The position numbers and the translations under genes were made by a program. From NCBI GenBank assembly GCA_029783825.1, contig JAREIK010003420.1, positions 46,662-110,661 on the forward strand: 64,000 bases of DNA, given 5' to 3'. This document shows positions 52,301 to 64,000 of this stretch, in pieces; the first letter of the stretch is position 1; every line of letters begins with the position of its first letter. Under the pieces are notes generated by a model, which ran no database searches, was not told the origin of the DNA, and saw nothing but the letters and a program-made list of their open reading frames with translations. The stretch comes from Sapria himalayana. Lineage: Eukaryota > Streptophyta > Magnoliopsida > Malpighiales > Rafflesiaceae.

Positions 52301-53311
52301 ATTATTAATTAAAATATTTTGCTTTGCTTTTGAATCATTTTAGGTTTTGATATTATATTTTAAGTAATATCAATCTTATTCATAATAAATTTTTAATTTA
52401 TTTTTTGATAATTATTAGAATATCTATGAATAAAATTGTTTATATTGAATTTATATGATATATAATTATTATGATTATTATAAATAAATATTATATTCAC
52501 TTTTTAAAAAAAATTTAAAATTATTATATTTACAAAGGTTATAATCTTAAAAAATGAGAAAGAATACAAAAAATAATTTTTTTGTTATTTCTTTTTTAAA
52601 TAAAACCTATAGATCACTAAATGTTTACTTACTTAAATCAGTAGCTCTAAAACCCGAAACCCCTAAATACATAAACCTTATAACAGCTGTATACTACTTA
52701 ATAAATAATAAATCTCATTTTTATTTCTATTTATTATAATTTTAAATATTCATTTTAATTATTTATAGTTTAATTTTTTATAAAAATTAATTACAAAATA
52801 ATTTTCGAGTGAGACAAATATTATTTATATAATTTATTTTTAATCATAAAAAAATATAAGCTGATAAAAAGATGTAAAAAAATTAAATATTAAATATTTT
52901 TATTTAGTAATATATTTTTATTTGATTTTGAATCATTTTGTGTTATGTAAATATATTTTAATTAATATATATATTTTTAATAATAGTTTCTTAATTTAAT
53001 TTTTGAACATTAATATAAATATATCATTAAAATTATTTATATTGAATTTATATGATATATAATTGATAAGATTAATATAATAATACATGGCATTCACATT
53101 TCAAAAGATTTTAAAAATTATTTTATTTTTAAAGGTTATAACTTTTCAAAATCTAAAAAAAATCAAAAAAAAATCAAAAAAAATTTGTTTTATTTTTATT
53201 ATATAAATAAAACTTATATACCACTAAATACCTAAAAACATAAATTGCTAAACTCCTAAATGACAAAAGCACTAAATAATTGATCTATTAATCTGGTATA
53301 CCATATATAAT

Positions 53312-53881
53312 TGTTGGTCAATTGTGCTTCCACGGTAGTTAGATTGAGATACAGAAACACAGAAACAACATAAAACAAGCAATATATATATCCCAATTCA
53401 GCCACCATCCATGATAGAATCAAATAACGAGGAATAAATAGCAAAAATAATGTGGTTCATTAGTTTCTCAGTACGACTAGCTAAATCCACTAGAAAATGC
53501 TTTTGTGTTATAGATTAAAGCAACAGAAATGTCTTACAGTATGCAGCACACAATATAGTCGTGATAAATCACACAGAGAGAAGAGAGAGAGAGAGAGAGA
53601 TGATGAGTAGTTCCATGCGTCCAAAAATAGCCACCCGAAAATAAAATTACATAACATTTTATATTAAAATTTTTTTCGGTTCATTTAACCGGAGTGGGTC
53701 GAATCATAAGACGGGTCAGATCTGCTCCAATTTCGGCCCGCTGTCTGGTCAGCGAGACCTCCGTTATTATGCTACTGCTGCATCCCCACATCTTAATATT
53801 TCATTTCCTATACTTACATGAAAATATTATAAAAGAAAAAATATTTGTTTATACAAATAGATTATCAAAAAATAAATTACA
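53312..53881. mobile_element. LTR-like insert, copy 2 (probable solo LTR, copia type)
   Basis: Matches 32662-33219 throughout, beginning TGTTGGTCAATTGTGC and ending TTACA. It sits in the same monomer variant at the same place, so it is the same insertion carried in the second macro-unit. Differences are scattered substitutions, a duplicated ACAGAAAC, and a (GA)n expansion at 53582-53600. The ORF at 53694-53894 is not supported. Confidence 0.5.
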
Positions 53882-53962
53882 TATACATAAATAATAAATC
53901 TTAAATCTCATTTTAATTTGTATTCATTATAATTTTAAATATTAATTTTAAATATTTATTAG

Positions 53963-53968
<6 letters not shown>

Positions 53969-54014
<46 letters not shown>
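53969..54014. repeat. (TA)23 microsatellite
   Basis: Forty-six bases of uninterrupted TA in the monomer just after the LTR-like insert. The matching position in copy 1 (near 33310) reads TTTTTTATATAAATATT, so the expansion is specific to this copy. It is likely to be polymorphic and to form cruciforms. Confidence 0.95.
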
Positions 54015-54019
<5 letters not shown>

Positions 54020-55248
54020 TGCAAAATAAATAAGTAGTCAGACAAATATAATATTAATAATTTACTTTTAATAAAAAAAATATAATCTTATAAAAATAAG
54101 TAAAAATTTAAAAACAAAAAATTATTATTTATTAATAAATTTTACATTGTTTTTGAATCATTTTAGGTTTTTTAATTATATTTTAATTTATATCTATCAT
54201 ATTAATAATAGCACATTAATTTATTTTTTGATAATTGAAATCATATTTATCAATTAAATTGTTTATATTTAGTTTATATTATATATAATTATAATAATTA
54301 TTATTACTAAATATTGTATTCACATTTTTAAAAAATTTTAAAATTATTTCATTTTCAAAGGTTATAAGCTTTGAAAATGTGAAAAAATATCAAAATTGTT
54401 TTTTATTATTATTTCATTGTTTAAATAAAACCTATAAACCACTAAATGCCGAAAAACATAAATCGCTAAACTCATAAATGACAAAACCTCTAAATACTTA
54501 AACCATTAAATTGGTAAACATTAATAATAATTCATAAATCTCATTTTAATTTTTATTCAGTATCATTTTAAATTTTTATTTTAATTATTTATCAGTTTAT
54601 TTTTATAAAAATATTAATTACAAAAAAAATTATTTGTGAGACAGATCTAATTTAAATTAAAAAAGTATCCCTAAATAATAAATAATAAATAATAAATCTC
54701 ATTTTTTTCATTATAATTTTATTTATTCATTTTAATTAATTATTTGTTATTTATATATAAATATTAATTACTAAATAAATTGATCTAGACAAAAATAATT
54801 TATATAAATTATTTTTCATTAAAAAATTATAGATAAACTTTTTAAAAGAAAAAAAAATTTCAAAACAAAAAATTATTATATAGTAATATATTTTGCTTTG
54901 CTTCTGGATCATTTTAGGTTTTGTACTTATATTTTAATTGATATCTATCTTATTAATAATAGATTATTAATTTATTTTTTGATCATTATTAGAATATTTA
55001 TCAATAAAATTATTTATATTGAATTTACATGTTATATAATTATAAAGATTATTATAACTAAATATTATATTTACATTTGAAAATAATTTAAAAATTATTA
55101 TATTTTTAAAGGTTATCATCTTTGAAAATGAGATAAAATCACAAAAATAAATTTTTTGTTATTTTATTGTTTATATAAAACCTATAAACTACTAAATGCC
55201 TAAACGCTTAAATCATTAAACTCCTAAAGCCCAAAACTACAAAACCCT

Positions 55249-55293
55249 TAAATACTAAAACATTTAAACCATCTTTAAAGGTTTAAGTATTTA
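55249..55293. repeat. foldback inside the 8-bp block, second occurrence
   Basis: Equivalent to 9660-9704: the block word TAAATACT...AAACCAT is followed a few bases later by AAGGTTTAAGTATTTA in inverse orientation, with the same onward join. Two copies of so specific a rearrangement indicate common descent of 8.9-10.14 kb and 54.4-55.7 kb. Confidence 0.78.
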
Positions 55294-58200
55294 TAAATAA
55301 TATATAAATATCTATCAATAAATAATAGTTTATTTATTTATTTTTTGATCATTATTATAAATATATTTATATTTAGTTTATTAATATCTACCAATAAAAT
55401 TGTTTATTTTTAATTTACATGATATATAATTATTAAGTTTATTATAACTAAATATTTTATTCACTTTTGAAAAAAATTTAAAAATTATTATATTTATAAA
55501 GGTTATAACCTTCAAAATTAATAAAAAATTTGAAAATTATTTTTTTTATTTCATTATATCAATAAAACATATTAACTACTATATGTCTAAACACTTAAAT
55601 CACTAAACTCCTAAACTTTTAAATACTTAAACCATTAAACCGGTATATCCTAAATAATTAATCATAAATCTCATTTTTATTTGTATTCATTATAATTTTA
55701 ATATTCATTTTAATTATTTATTAGTTTATTTTTATAGATATATTAATTACAAATAAATAATGAGTGAAACAGATATAATTTAAATAAATAATTTTTTATG
55801 AAAAAAATAAGCTGATAAAAGTAAACAAAATTTTAAAAATTTAAAATTTTATTTAGTAATATAATTTACTTTGATTTTGAATTATTCTGGGTTCTACAAA
55901 TATATTTTAATTAATATCTATCTTATTAATAATAGTTTATTAATTTATTCTTTGATCATCGAAATAATATATATTAATAAATTTTTAAATATTGAATTTA
56001 CATAAAATATAATTATTAAGATTATTATAACTAAGTATTCTATTCATATTTTAGAACTATAAAAAAATTATTATATTTTTAAAGGTCATAACCTTCGAAA
56101 ATCACAAAAATTCATAAAAATAAATTTTTTGTTATTTCATTGATTAAATAAAACCTATAAACACGAAAATGTGTAAACATATAAATCAATAAACTCCGTA
56201 ACCCCAAAACCACAAAAAACTTAAACAATTAAATAGTTATACCCTAAATAATAAATCATAAATCTCATTTTTATTAGTATTCATTATAATTTTAAATATA
56301 CATTTTAATTATTTATTAGTTTAATTTTATAGAAATATAAATTAAAAATAAAATTATTAGTGAGACAAATATAATTTAAATAATTTATTTTTCTTCAAAA
56401 AATATATAGGCTTATAAATTGATACAAATATTTAAAAATTTAAAATTAATATTTAGTAAAATATTTCACTTTGATTTTGAGTCATTTTAGATTTTGCAAA
56501 TATATTTTAGACAATATTTATCTTATTAATAATTGGTTATTACTTTTTTATAATCATTATTATAATAAATATCAATAAAATAGTTTAAATTGAATTTATA
56601 TTATATATAATTATTATGATTATTATAACTTCATATTGTATTCACTTTTCAAAAAAAAATTTAAAAATTTTTATATTTTCAAATGTTATAACCTTCAAAA
56701 ATTAGAAAAAATAACAAAATTAAATTTTTTGTTATTTTATTTTTTATATAAAACCTATAAACCACCAAATGATTAAATACTAAAATGACTAAACTCCTAA
56801 ATCCCGAAGCCCATAAATACTTAAAACATTAAATTAGTATAGTCTAAATAATAAATCATAAATCTCAGTTTTATTAGTATTCATTATAATTTTAAATATT
56901 CATTTTAATTATTTATCAGTTTATTTTTATAGAATATTAATTATAAAATAAATTATTAGTGCGACATATATAATTTAAATAATTTATTTTTCATCAAAAA
57001 AATGCACATAAAAAGAGGCAAAATTTTATAAATAAAAAATTATTATTTAATAATATATCTTATTTTGATTTTGAATCATTTTAGATTTTACAATTATATT
57101 TTAATTTATATCATTCTTATAAATACAAGTTTATTAATTTATTTATTGATCATTATTATAATATCTATCAATAAAATTATTTATATTGAGTTTACATTAT
57201 ATATAATTACTAAGATTATTATAACTAAATATTATATTCACATTTAAAAAAAACTAGATATTATTATATTTTCAAAGGTTTACTACCTTCAAAAATTAAA
57301 AAAAAAATCAAAAAAATAAATTTTTTTGTTTTTTTTTTCTTAAAAAAAACTATAAATCACTAAAGGTCTAAACAATTAAATCACTAAACTCTTAAACCAC
57401 AAAACACCTAAATACTTAAACCATTAAACTGGTAAATCCTGAATAATAAATAATAAATCTCAATTTTATTTGTATTCATAATAATTTGAAATATTCATTT
57501 TAATTATTTAGTAGTTTATTATTATAGAATTATAAATTACAAAATAAATTATGAGTAAGACAAATATAATTTAAATAATTTATTTTTAAAAACAAAAATA
57601 TAAAGTTATAAAAAAAAGCAAAACATTAAAAAAAATTATTATTTAGTAAAATATTTAACTTTGATTTGAATAAATTTAGATTTTGCAAATACTTTTTAAA
57701 TAATAACTATATTATTAATAATAGTTTATAAATTTATTTTTTGATCATAATTATAATATCTAGCAATTTAATATTTATATTGAATTTAAATAAATTATAT
57801 TTATGAAGATTATTATAAATAAATATTATATTTATATTTGAAAAAAATATAAAAATTATTATATTTTCCAAGGATATAATCATCAAAAATTAGAAAATAT
57901 AATATAAATAAATTTTTTGCGATATCATTGTTTAAATAAAACTTATAAACCTCTAAATGCCTAAACACTTAACATCTAAACTCCTAAACACAAAAGCAGC
58001 TATATACTTAAACCTTTAAACTCGTAAACATTAAATATAATTTAAATAATTTATTAAAATATTAATTACAAAATAAATTATGAGTGATACAAATATAATT
58101 TGAATAATTTATTTTTCATCAAAAAAAATATATAAGCTTATAAAAAGAAGAAAAAACTAGAAAACAAAAATTATTATTTAGTAATAAATTTTAATTGGAT

Positions 58201-59224
58201 TTTGAATAATTTTTGGTTTTGCAATTATATTTTAATTTATATGAATCAAAATAATAATAACATATTAATTTATTTTTTGATAATTGATATCATATCTATG
58301 AATAAAATTGTTTATATTTAGTGTATATTATATATAATTATAATGATTATAATTACTAAATATTGTATTCATAAATCTCTAAACTCCTAAACGACATAAC
58401 CTCTAAATACTTAAAATATTAAACTAGTATATATTAATAATAATTCATAAATCTCATTTTAATTTTTATTCAGTATAATTTTAAATATTTATTTTAATTA
58501 TTTATAAGTTTATTTTTTTTGAAATATTAATTACAAAATAAATTATTAGTAAGACAGATATAATTTAAATTAAACTGGTATACCCTAAATAACAAAGAAT
58601 AATTGTCATTTTTTTTCATTATAATTTTAAATATTCATTTTAATTATTTATTTGTTTATTTTTATATAAATATTAATTAAAAATTAAATTATGAGTTAGA
58701 AAAATATAATTTATATAAATTATTTTTGTTCAAAAAAATATAGATAAGCTTATTAAAAGAAAAAAAAATTAAAAACAAAAAATTATTATATAATAATATA
58801 ATTTGCTTTGCTTCTGAATCATTATTGGTTTTGTAATTATATTTTAATTGATATATATCTTATTAATAAAAGATTATTAATTTATTATTGATCATTATTA
58901 GAATATTTATCACTAATATTATTTATATTGAATATATATGATATATAAATATAATGATTATTACAACAAAATATTGAATTCAGATTGGAAAAAAAATTTA
59001 AAAATTATTATATTTTCAAAGGTTATAACCTATGAAAATATAAAAAAATAATAAAAATAAATATTTTATTTTTTAAAATTTTAAATAAAAACTATAAACC
59101 ACTAAATGCATAAACAATTAAATCAGTAAACTCCTAAAGCCCATAATGGCTAATTACATAAACCATTAAACCGCTATATACTACTTAATAATTAAGAAAT
59201 CTAATAATACATTTAAAAACCTAT

Positions 59225-61556
59225 GAAAATATAATATTATTTAAAATTTTTTGAAATGTGAATACAATCTCTAGTTATATTAATATTAATAAAAATATAT
59301 TATTTAAATTCAATTTAAACAATTTTATTGATAGATATATTAATAATGATCAAAAATTAAATTAATAAAGAATTAATAATAAGAAAGAGATTAATTAATA
59401 AATTATTGATAGATATTATAATTATCATTTATTATATAGGTTATATAGGTTAAATGCTTTATGTATTTAGGGGGTTTTAGGGTTTAGGAGTCTATAGATT
59501 TAAAAGTTTAAGTATTTAGTGGTTTATAATTTTTATTTAAATAATAAAAATATAAAAAATTATTTTTGAGATTTTTTATCATTTTCGAAGGTTATAACCT
59601 TTGAAAATATAATTATTTTTAAATTTTTTTTCAAAAGAAAAATAATATTTAGTTATAATAATATTAATAATTATAAAACAATAAAATTCAATATAAGTAA
59701 TTTTATTGATAGATATTATAATAATGATCAAAAAATAAATTAATAAACTATAATTAATAAGATTGATAGTTATTATAAATTAATTTAAAAACCTATATAC
59801 AATGAATCAAAATCAAAGTAAGATATATTACTAAATAATAATTTTTTGTTTTTAAAATTTTTACTTCTTTTTATTAGCTTATATATATATTTTTTGAATA
59901 AAAAATAAATTATTAAAATTATATTTGTCTCACTCATTATTTACTTTGTAATTAACATTTCTATAAAAAATAAACTAATAAATAATTAATATGAATATTT
60001 AAAATTATAATGAATACGAATTAAAATGAGATTTGTGATTTATTATATATGCAATACTAGGTTTATTGGTTTGATTATTTAGGAATTTTGTTGTTTATGA
60101 GTTTAGCAATTTATGTTTTTAGGCATATTGTGGTTTATAGATTTTACTTAAATAATAAAAATAAGATAATTTTTTTTTAGATTTTTTTTTGATTTTCGAA
60201 GGTTATAACCTTCGAAAATATGATAATTTTTAAAATTTTTTGAAATGTGAATACCATGTATAATTATATTAATCATACTGATTATATATCAAATAAATTC
60301 AATATAAACAATTTTAATGATAGATATTATAATAATGATCAAAAATTAAATTAATAAACTATTAATAAAAATATAAATATTAATTAAACTATATTTACAT
60401 GACGCAAAATGATTCAAAATCAAATCAAAATATATTACTAATTAATAATTTTTAATTTTTAAATTTTTCCTTCTTTTTATAAGATTATATTTTTTTTTAT
60501 TAAAAATCAATTATTTAAAAAATGTTTGTTTAGCTCGAAATTTATTTTGTAATTAATTTTTGTAAAAAATTAAACTATAAATAATTAAATTAAATATTTA
60601 AAATTATAATAAATAGTCTTAAAATGAGATTTATTATTCATTAAGTAGTATATAAATATTAAAAAGTTTATGTATTTAGGGGTTTCGTAGTTTATGAACT
60701 TACTAACTTAAGTAAGCAGGCATTTAATGGTCTATAGGCTTTATTTAAAAAATGAAATAACAAAAATTTATTTTTATTATTTTTTCTCATATTATCATGG
60801 TTATAACCTTTCAAAATATAATAATTTTTAAATTTTTATCAAGAGTGAATACAATATTTATTTATAATAATCATAATAATTATATATAATATAAATTCGA
60901 TATAATCAAATATTTTTGAGAGATATTCTAATAATTCTCAAAAAATAAATTAAAAATCTATAATGAATAAGATTCATTTTACTCAAAATATAATATGAAA
61001 ACCTAAAATGAATAAAAAGCAAAGGAAAATGTATTACTAAATAATAATTATTTGTTTTAAAATTTTTTTAAAACATAGATTATCTATATTTTATTAATTA
61101 AAAATAATTTATATAAATTATATATGTCTAACTCATAATTTATTTTGTAATTAATATTTATTTAAAAATAAACAAATAACTAATTAATATGAATATTTTA
61201 AATTATAATGAAAACAAAAATATTGAGAATTATTATTTATTATTTAGGGTATACTGGTTTAATTTAAATTAGATCTTTCTCACTGATAATTTAATTTGTA
61301 ATTAATATTTCTATAAAAATAAACTGATAAATAATTAAAATAAAAATTAATAATTATACTGAAAACAAATTTAAATGATATTTATTATTTATTATTAATG
61401 TAAACTAGTTTAATTGTTTAAGTATTTAGAGGTTTTATTGTTTCGGAGTTTAGTGATTTAGGTTTTTAGGCACTCCTTGGTTTATAGGTATTATTTAAAT
61501 AATAAAATAAAAAAAAATTTTGTAATTTTTTCTCATTTTCATAGGTTATAACCGTT
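59225..61556 (-). repeat. 2.33-kb higher-order unit, copy 1
   Basis: Four consecutive monomer variants, each matching the monomer one unit downstream better than its immediate neighbours. Anchors read by eye are 59225/61557, 59440/61770, 60055/62375, 60198/62525 and 60640/62960, all with offsets of about 2.32 kb. Confidence 0.85.
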
Positions 61557-63877
61557 GAAAATATAATAATATTTAAAATTTTTGAAATGTTAATACAATC
61601 TTTAGTTATATTAAATTTAATAATTATATATCATATAAATTCAATATAAACAATTTTATCGATAGATATATTAATAATGATCAAAAATTAAATAAATAAA
61701 CCATTAATAATAAGATACAGATTAATTAATAAACTATTGATAGATATTATAATTATCCTTTATTATATATGTTATATAGTTTAATTCTTTAAGTATTTAG
61801 GGAATTTTGGGGTTTAGTAGTCTATATATTTAAATGATTAGGTATTTAGTGATTTTTAATTTTTATTTAAATAATAAAATTATAAAAAACTTATTTTTTT
61901 TTATTTTTTATCATTTTTGAAGGTTATAACATTTGAAAATATAATAATTTTAAAATTTTTTTTTAAAAGAAAAATTAATATTTAGTTATAATAATCTTAA
62001 TAATTATTAAACATTAAAATTCAATATAAGTAATTTTATTGATAGATATTATAATTATGATCAAAAAATAAATTAATAAACTATTATTAATACGATTGAT
62101 AGTAATTAAAATATAATTTAAAAACATATTTACAATGATTCAAAATCAAAGTAAAATATATTACTAAATAATAATTTTTTTGTTATTTAATTTTTACTTC
62201 TTTTTATCAGCTTATATTTCTTTTTGAATAAAAAATAAATTATTAAAATTATATATGTCTCATTATTTATTTTGTAATTAACATTTATATAAAAAATAAT
62301 CTAATAAATAATTAAAATGAATATTTAAAATTATAATGAAAAAAAATTAAATTAGATTTGTGATTTATTATATATGGTATACCAGTTTATTGGTTTTATT
62401 ATTTAGGAGTTTTATTGTTTAGGAGTTTAGCAATTTATCTTTTTAGGCATATTGTGCCTTATAGGTTTTATTTACATAATAAAAATAAAAAAAAATTTTT
62501 TTAGATTTTTTCTGATTTTCAAAGGTTATAATCTTTGAAAATAAGATAATTTTTAAAATTTTTTGAAATGTGAATACCATGTATAATTATATTAATCTTA
62601 CTGATTATATATCATATAAATTCAATATAAACAATATTAATGATAGATATTATAATATTGATCAAAAATTAAATTTATAAACTATTAATAAAAATATAAA
62701 TTTTACTTAAAATATAATTACATGAGGCAAAATGATTCAAAATCAAATCAAAATATATTACTAAATAATAATATTTAATTTTTAAATTTTTCCTTCTTTT
62801 TAAAAGGTTATATTTTTTTTTATTAAAAATTAATTATTTAAATAATGTTTGTTTCACTCGAAATTTATTTAGTAATTAATTTTTGTAAAAAATTAAATAA
62901 TAAATAAATAAATTGAATATTTAAAATTATAATAAATAGACAAAAAATGAGATTTATTATTCATTAAGTAGTATATAGATGTTAAAGGGTTTATGTATTT
63001 AGGGGTTTCTGGGTTTATGAGCTAACTGATCTAAGTAAGTAGGCATTTAATGGTCTATATGCTTTATTTAAAAAATGAATTAACAAAAAAATTATTTTTA
63101 TTATTTTATCTCATATTTTCAAGGTTATAATCCTTGAAAATATAATAATTTTTAAATTTTTTTAAAGAGTGAATACAATATTTATTTATAATAATAATTA
63201 TAATTAAATATAATATAAATTCAATATAATAAATTTTATTGATAGATATTCTGATAAATCAGAAAAAATAATTAAAAAATCTATCATGATTTAGATTCAT
63301 ATTACTTAAATATAATATGAAAACCTAAAATGATTCAATAGCAAAGGAAATATTTTACCAAATAATAATTATTGTTTTGAAATATTTTTTTTATTTTAAA
63401 AAGTTATCTATATTTTTTTGGATTAAAAATATTTTATATAAATTATATATATCTAACTCAAAATTTATTTTGTTAATTAAATATTTATATAAATAAACAA
63501 ATAAATAATTAAAATGAATATTTTAAATTATATTGAAAACAATAATATTGAGATTTATTATTTTTCTTTAGGGTATACTAGTTTAATTTAAATTAGATTT
63601 GTCTCACTGATAATTTAATTTGTAATTAATATATCTATAAAAATAATTGATAAATAATTAAAATAAAAATTAAAAATATACTGAATACAATTTTAAATGA
63701 TATTTATGATTTATTATTAATGTATACTAGTTTAATGGTTTAATTTTTAGAGGTTTTATCGTTTAGGAGTTAGTGATTTATGTTTTTGCATATTGTGGTT
63801 TTAGGTATTATTTAAATAATAAAATAACGAAAAAAAAATTTGCAAATTTTTATCATTTTCATAGGTTATAACCTTTG
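61557..63877 (-). repeat. 2.32-kb higher-order unit, copy 2
   Basis: Second copy of the four-monomer unit; a third copy starts at 63878 (GAATATATAATATTATTT) and leaves the window. Compared with 2390-4700, which has the same variant order, the unit lacks the monomer marked GGATTATCTATATAGGGG, so the unit at the window start has one more monomer. Confidence 0.85.
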
Positions 63878-64000
63878 AATATATAATATTATTTAAAATT
63901 TTTGAAATGTGAATACAATCTCTAGTTATATATATTAATAAAATATATCATTTAATTCAATTTAACCAATTTTATTGATAGATATATTATAATGATCAAA

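Larger units (their letters stand above)
47731..53311 (+). repeat. AT-rich ~595-bp satellite array, plus orientation
   Basis: About nine monomers matching 27139-32661. Palindrome centres at 48987, 49607, 50231, 50807, 51343, 51946, 52541 and 53138 give spacings of 620, 624, 576, 536, 603, 595 and 597 bp. The 536-bp spacing again belongs to the variant lacking ~65 bp. No gene is seen; ORFs 52554-52739 and 53256-53444 are repeat or junction translations. Confidence 0.93.
33938..54631 (+). repeat. macro-unit copy 2 of ~20.7 kb
   Basis: Second copy of the ~21-kb unit. It differs from copy 1 by the hAT-B/hAT-A chimera in place of intact hAT-A, by loss of about 190 bp of satellite at that point, and by several monomer-scale losses around 36-38 kb. 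A third, shorter copy begins near 54632 and is rearranged: 55735-58350 matches 39041-41640, after which 58560 again resembles 33950. Confidence 0.72.
53882..59214 (+). repeat. AT-rich ~595-bp satellite array, plus orientation (right part)
   Basis: About nine monomers before the second orientation switch. The stretch from about 54400 to 55720 resembles 8900-10140, including the shared foldback. From 55735 to about 58350 it matches 39041-41640. A join at 58370 (TATTGTATTCATAAATCTC) skips the palindrome and half of the 8-bp block. ORFs 54898-55080 and 57065-57247 are repeat translations. No gene is seen. Confidence 0.92.
59215..64000 (-). repeat. AT-rich satellite array, minus orientation, with 2.32-kb higher-order unit
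   Basis: About eight monomers in the orientation of the first 6.3 kb, running off the window end. Palindrome cores are near 59597, 60199, 60803, 61551, 61926, 62528, 63125 and 63871. Variants appear in the order GTTATATAGG, TATGNNATAC, AAGTAGTATATA, then TTAATGTANACTAG, and repeat. No gene is seen. Confidence 0.92.

Noticed and set aside
53694..53894. A 66-codon ORF across the end of the second LTR-like insert
   Set aside because: The frame is not kept in the matching copy at 33040-33220 and it runs into satellite.
1..64000. Plastid, mitochondrial or bacterial origin, suggested by the high A+T
   Set aside because: No organellar or bacterial gene, tRNA or rRNA is present, and hAT elements with BED fingers and LTR-like inserts point to a plant nucleus.
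1..64000. A functional centromere
   Set aside because: Higher-order satellite is compatible with a centromere, but also with knobs or subtelomeres. The 595-bp monomer is longer than typical centromeric units, and nothing in the sequence alone shows kinetochore binding.

Overview
The window is 64 kb of non-coding plant-type heterochromatin. Most of it is one very AT-rich tandem satellite with a monomer of about 595 bp and roughly 85-95 copies, interrupted by a few transposon-derived blocks. I find no intact protein gene, tRNA or rRNA. A nuclear angiosperm-type genome is suggested by two hAT transposases of the BED-finger/Ac class, by GC-rich hAT ends of a kind common in flowering plants, by copia-like LTR fragments, and by a degenerate plant-type (AAACCCT) telomere-like tract. 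The species cannot be named from the sequence.

Each satellite monomer carries three landmarks: a palindrome built on GGTTATAACC (26-34 bp when perfect), a block of about eleven 8-bp units with consensus AAACNNCT in strict register, and a conserved stretch containing TTTTTTGATCATTATTA. Monomers fall into recognisable variants that recur in a fixed order, giving higher-order structure on two scales. A 2.32-kb four-monomer unit repeats at 59.2-63.9 kb. A macro-unit of about 21 kb repeats at 12.5-33.9 and 33.9-54.6 kb, with a rearranged third copy after that.

Layout: 1-6.34 kb satellite in minus orientation; an orientation switch near 6.34 kb; 6.34-10.14 kb satellite in plus orientation; 10.14-12.45 kb a unique insertion with a poly(A)-like run, a 7-bp telomere-like tract and a decayed ~51-bp minisatellite; 12.45-23.68 kb satellite; 23.69-27.13 kb a dead hAT element (hAT-A) with an 8-bp target duplication; 27.14-32.66 kb satellite; 32.66-33.22 kb an LTR-like insert; 33.22-42.87 kb satellite; 42.87-47.72 kb a chimera of a second hAT family (hAT-B) joined to the remainder of hAT-A; 47.73-53.31 kb satellite; 53.31-53.88 kb the second copy of the LTR-like insert; 53.88-59.21 kb satellite; an orientation switch near 59.21 kb; 59.2-64.0 kb satellite in minus orientation.

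The genes do not work together as a pathway. The only coding relics are two families of dead transposase. They date the array instead: hAT-A and the LTR-like insert sit at matching places in both macro-units and share disabling mutations, so both were present before the ~21-kb duplication. The hAT-B fusion arose on one copy only. All similarity statements are by eye; no alignment was computed.
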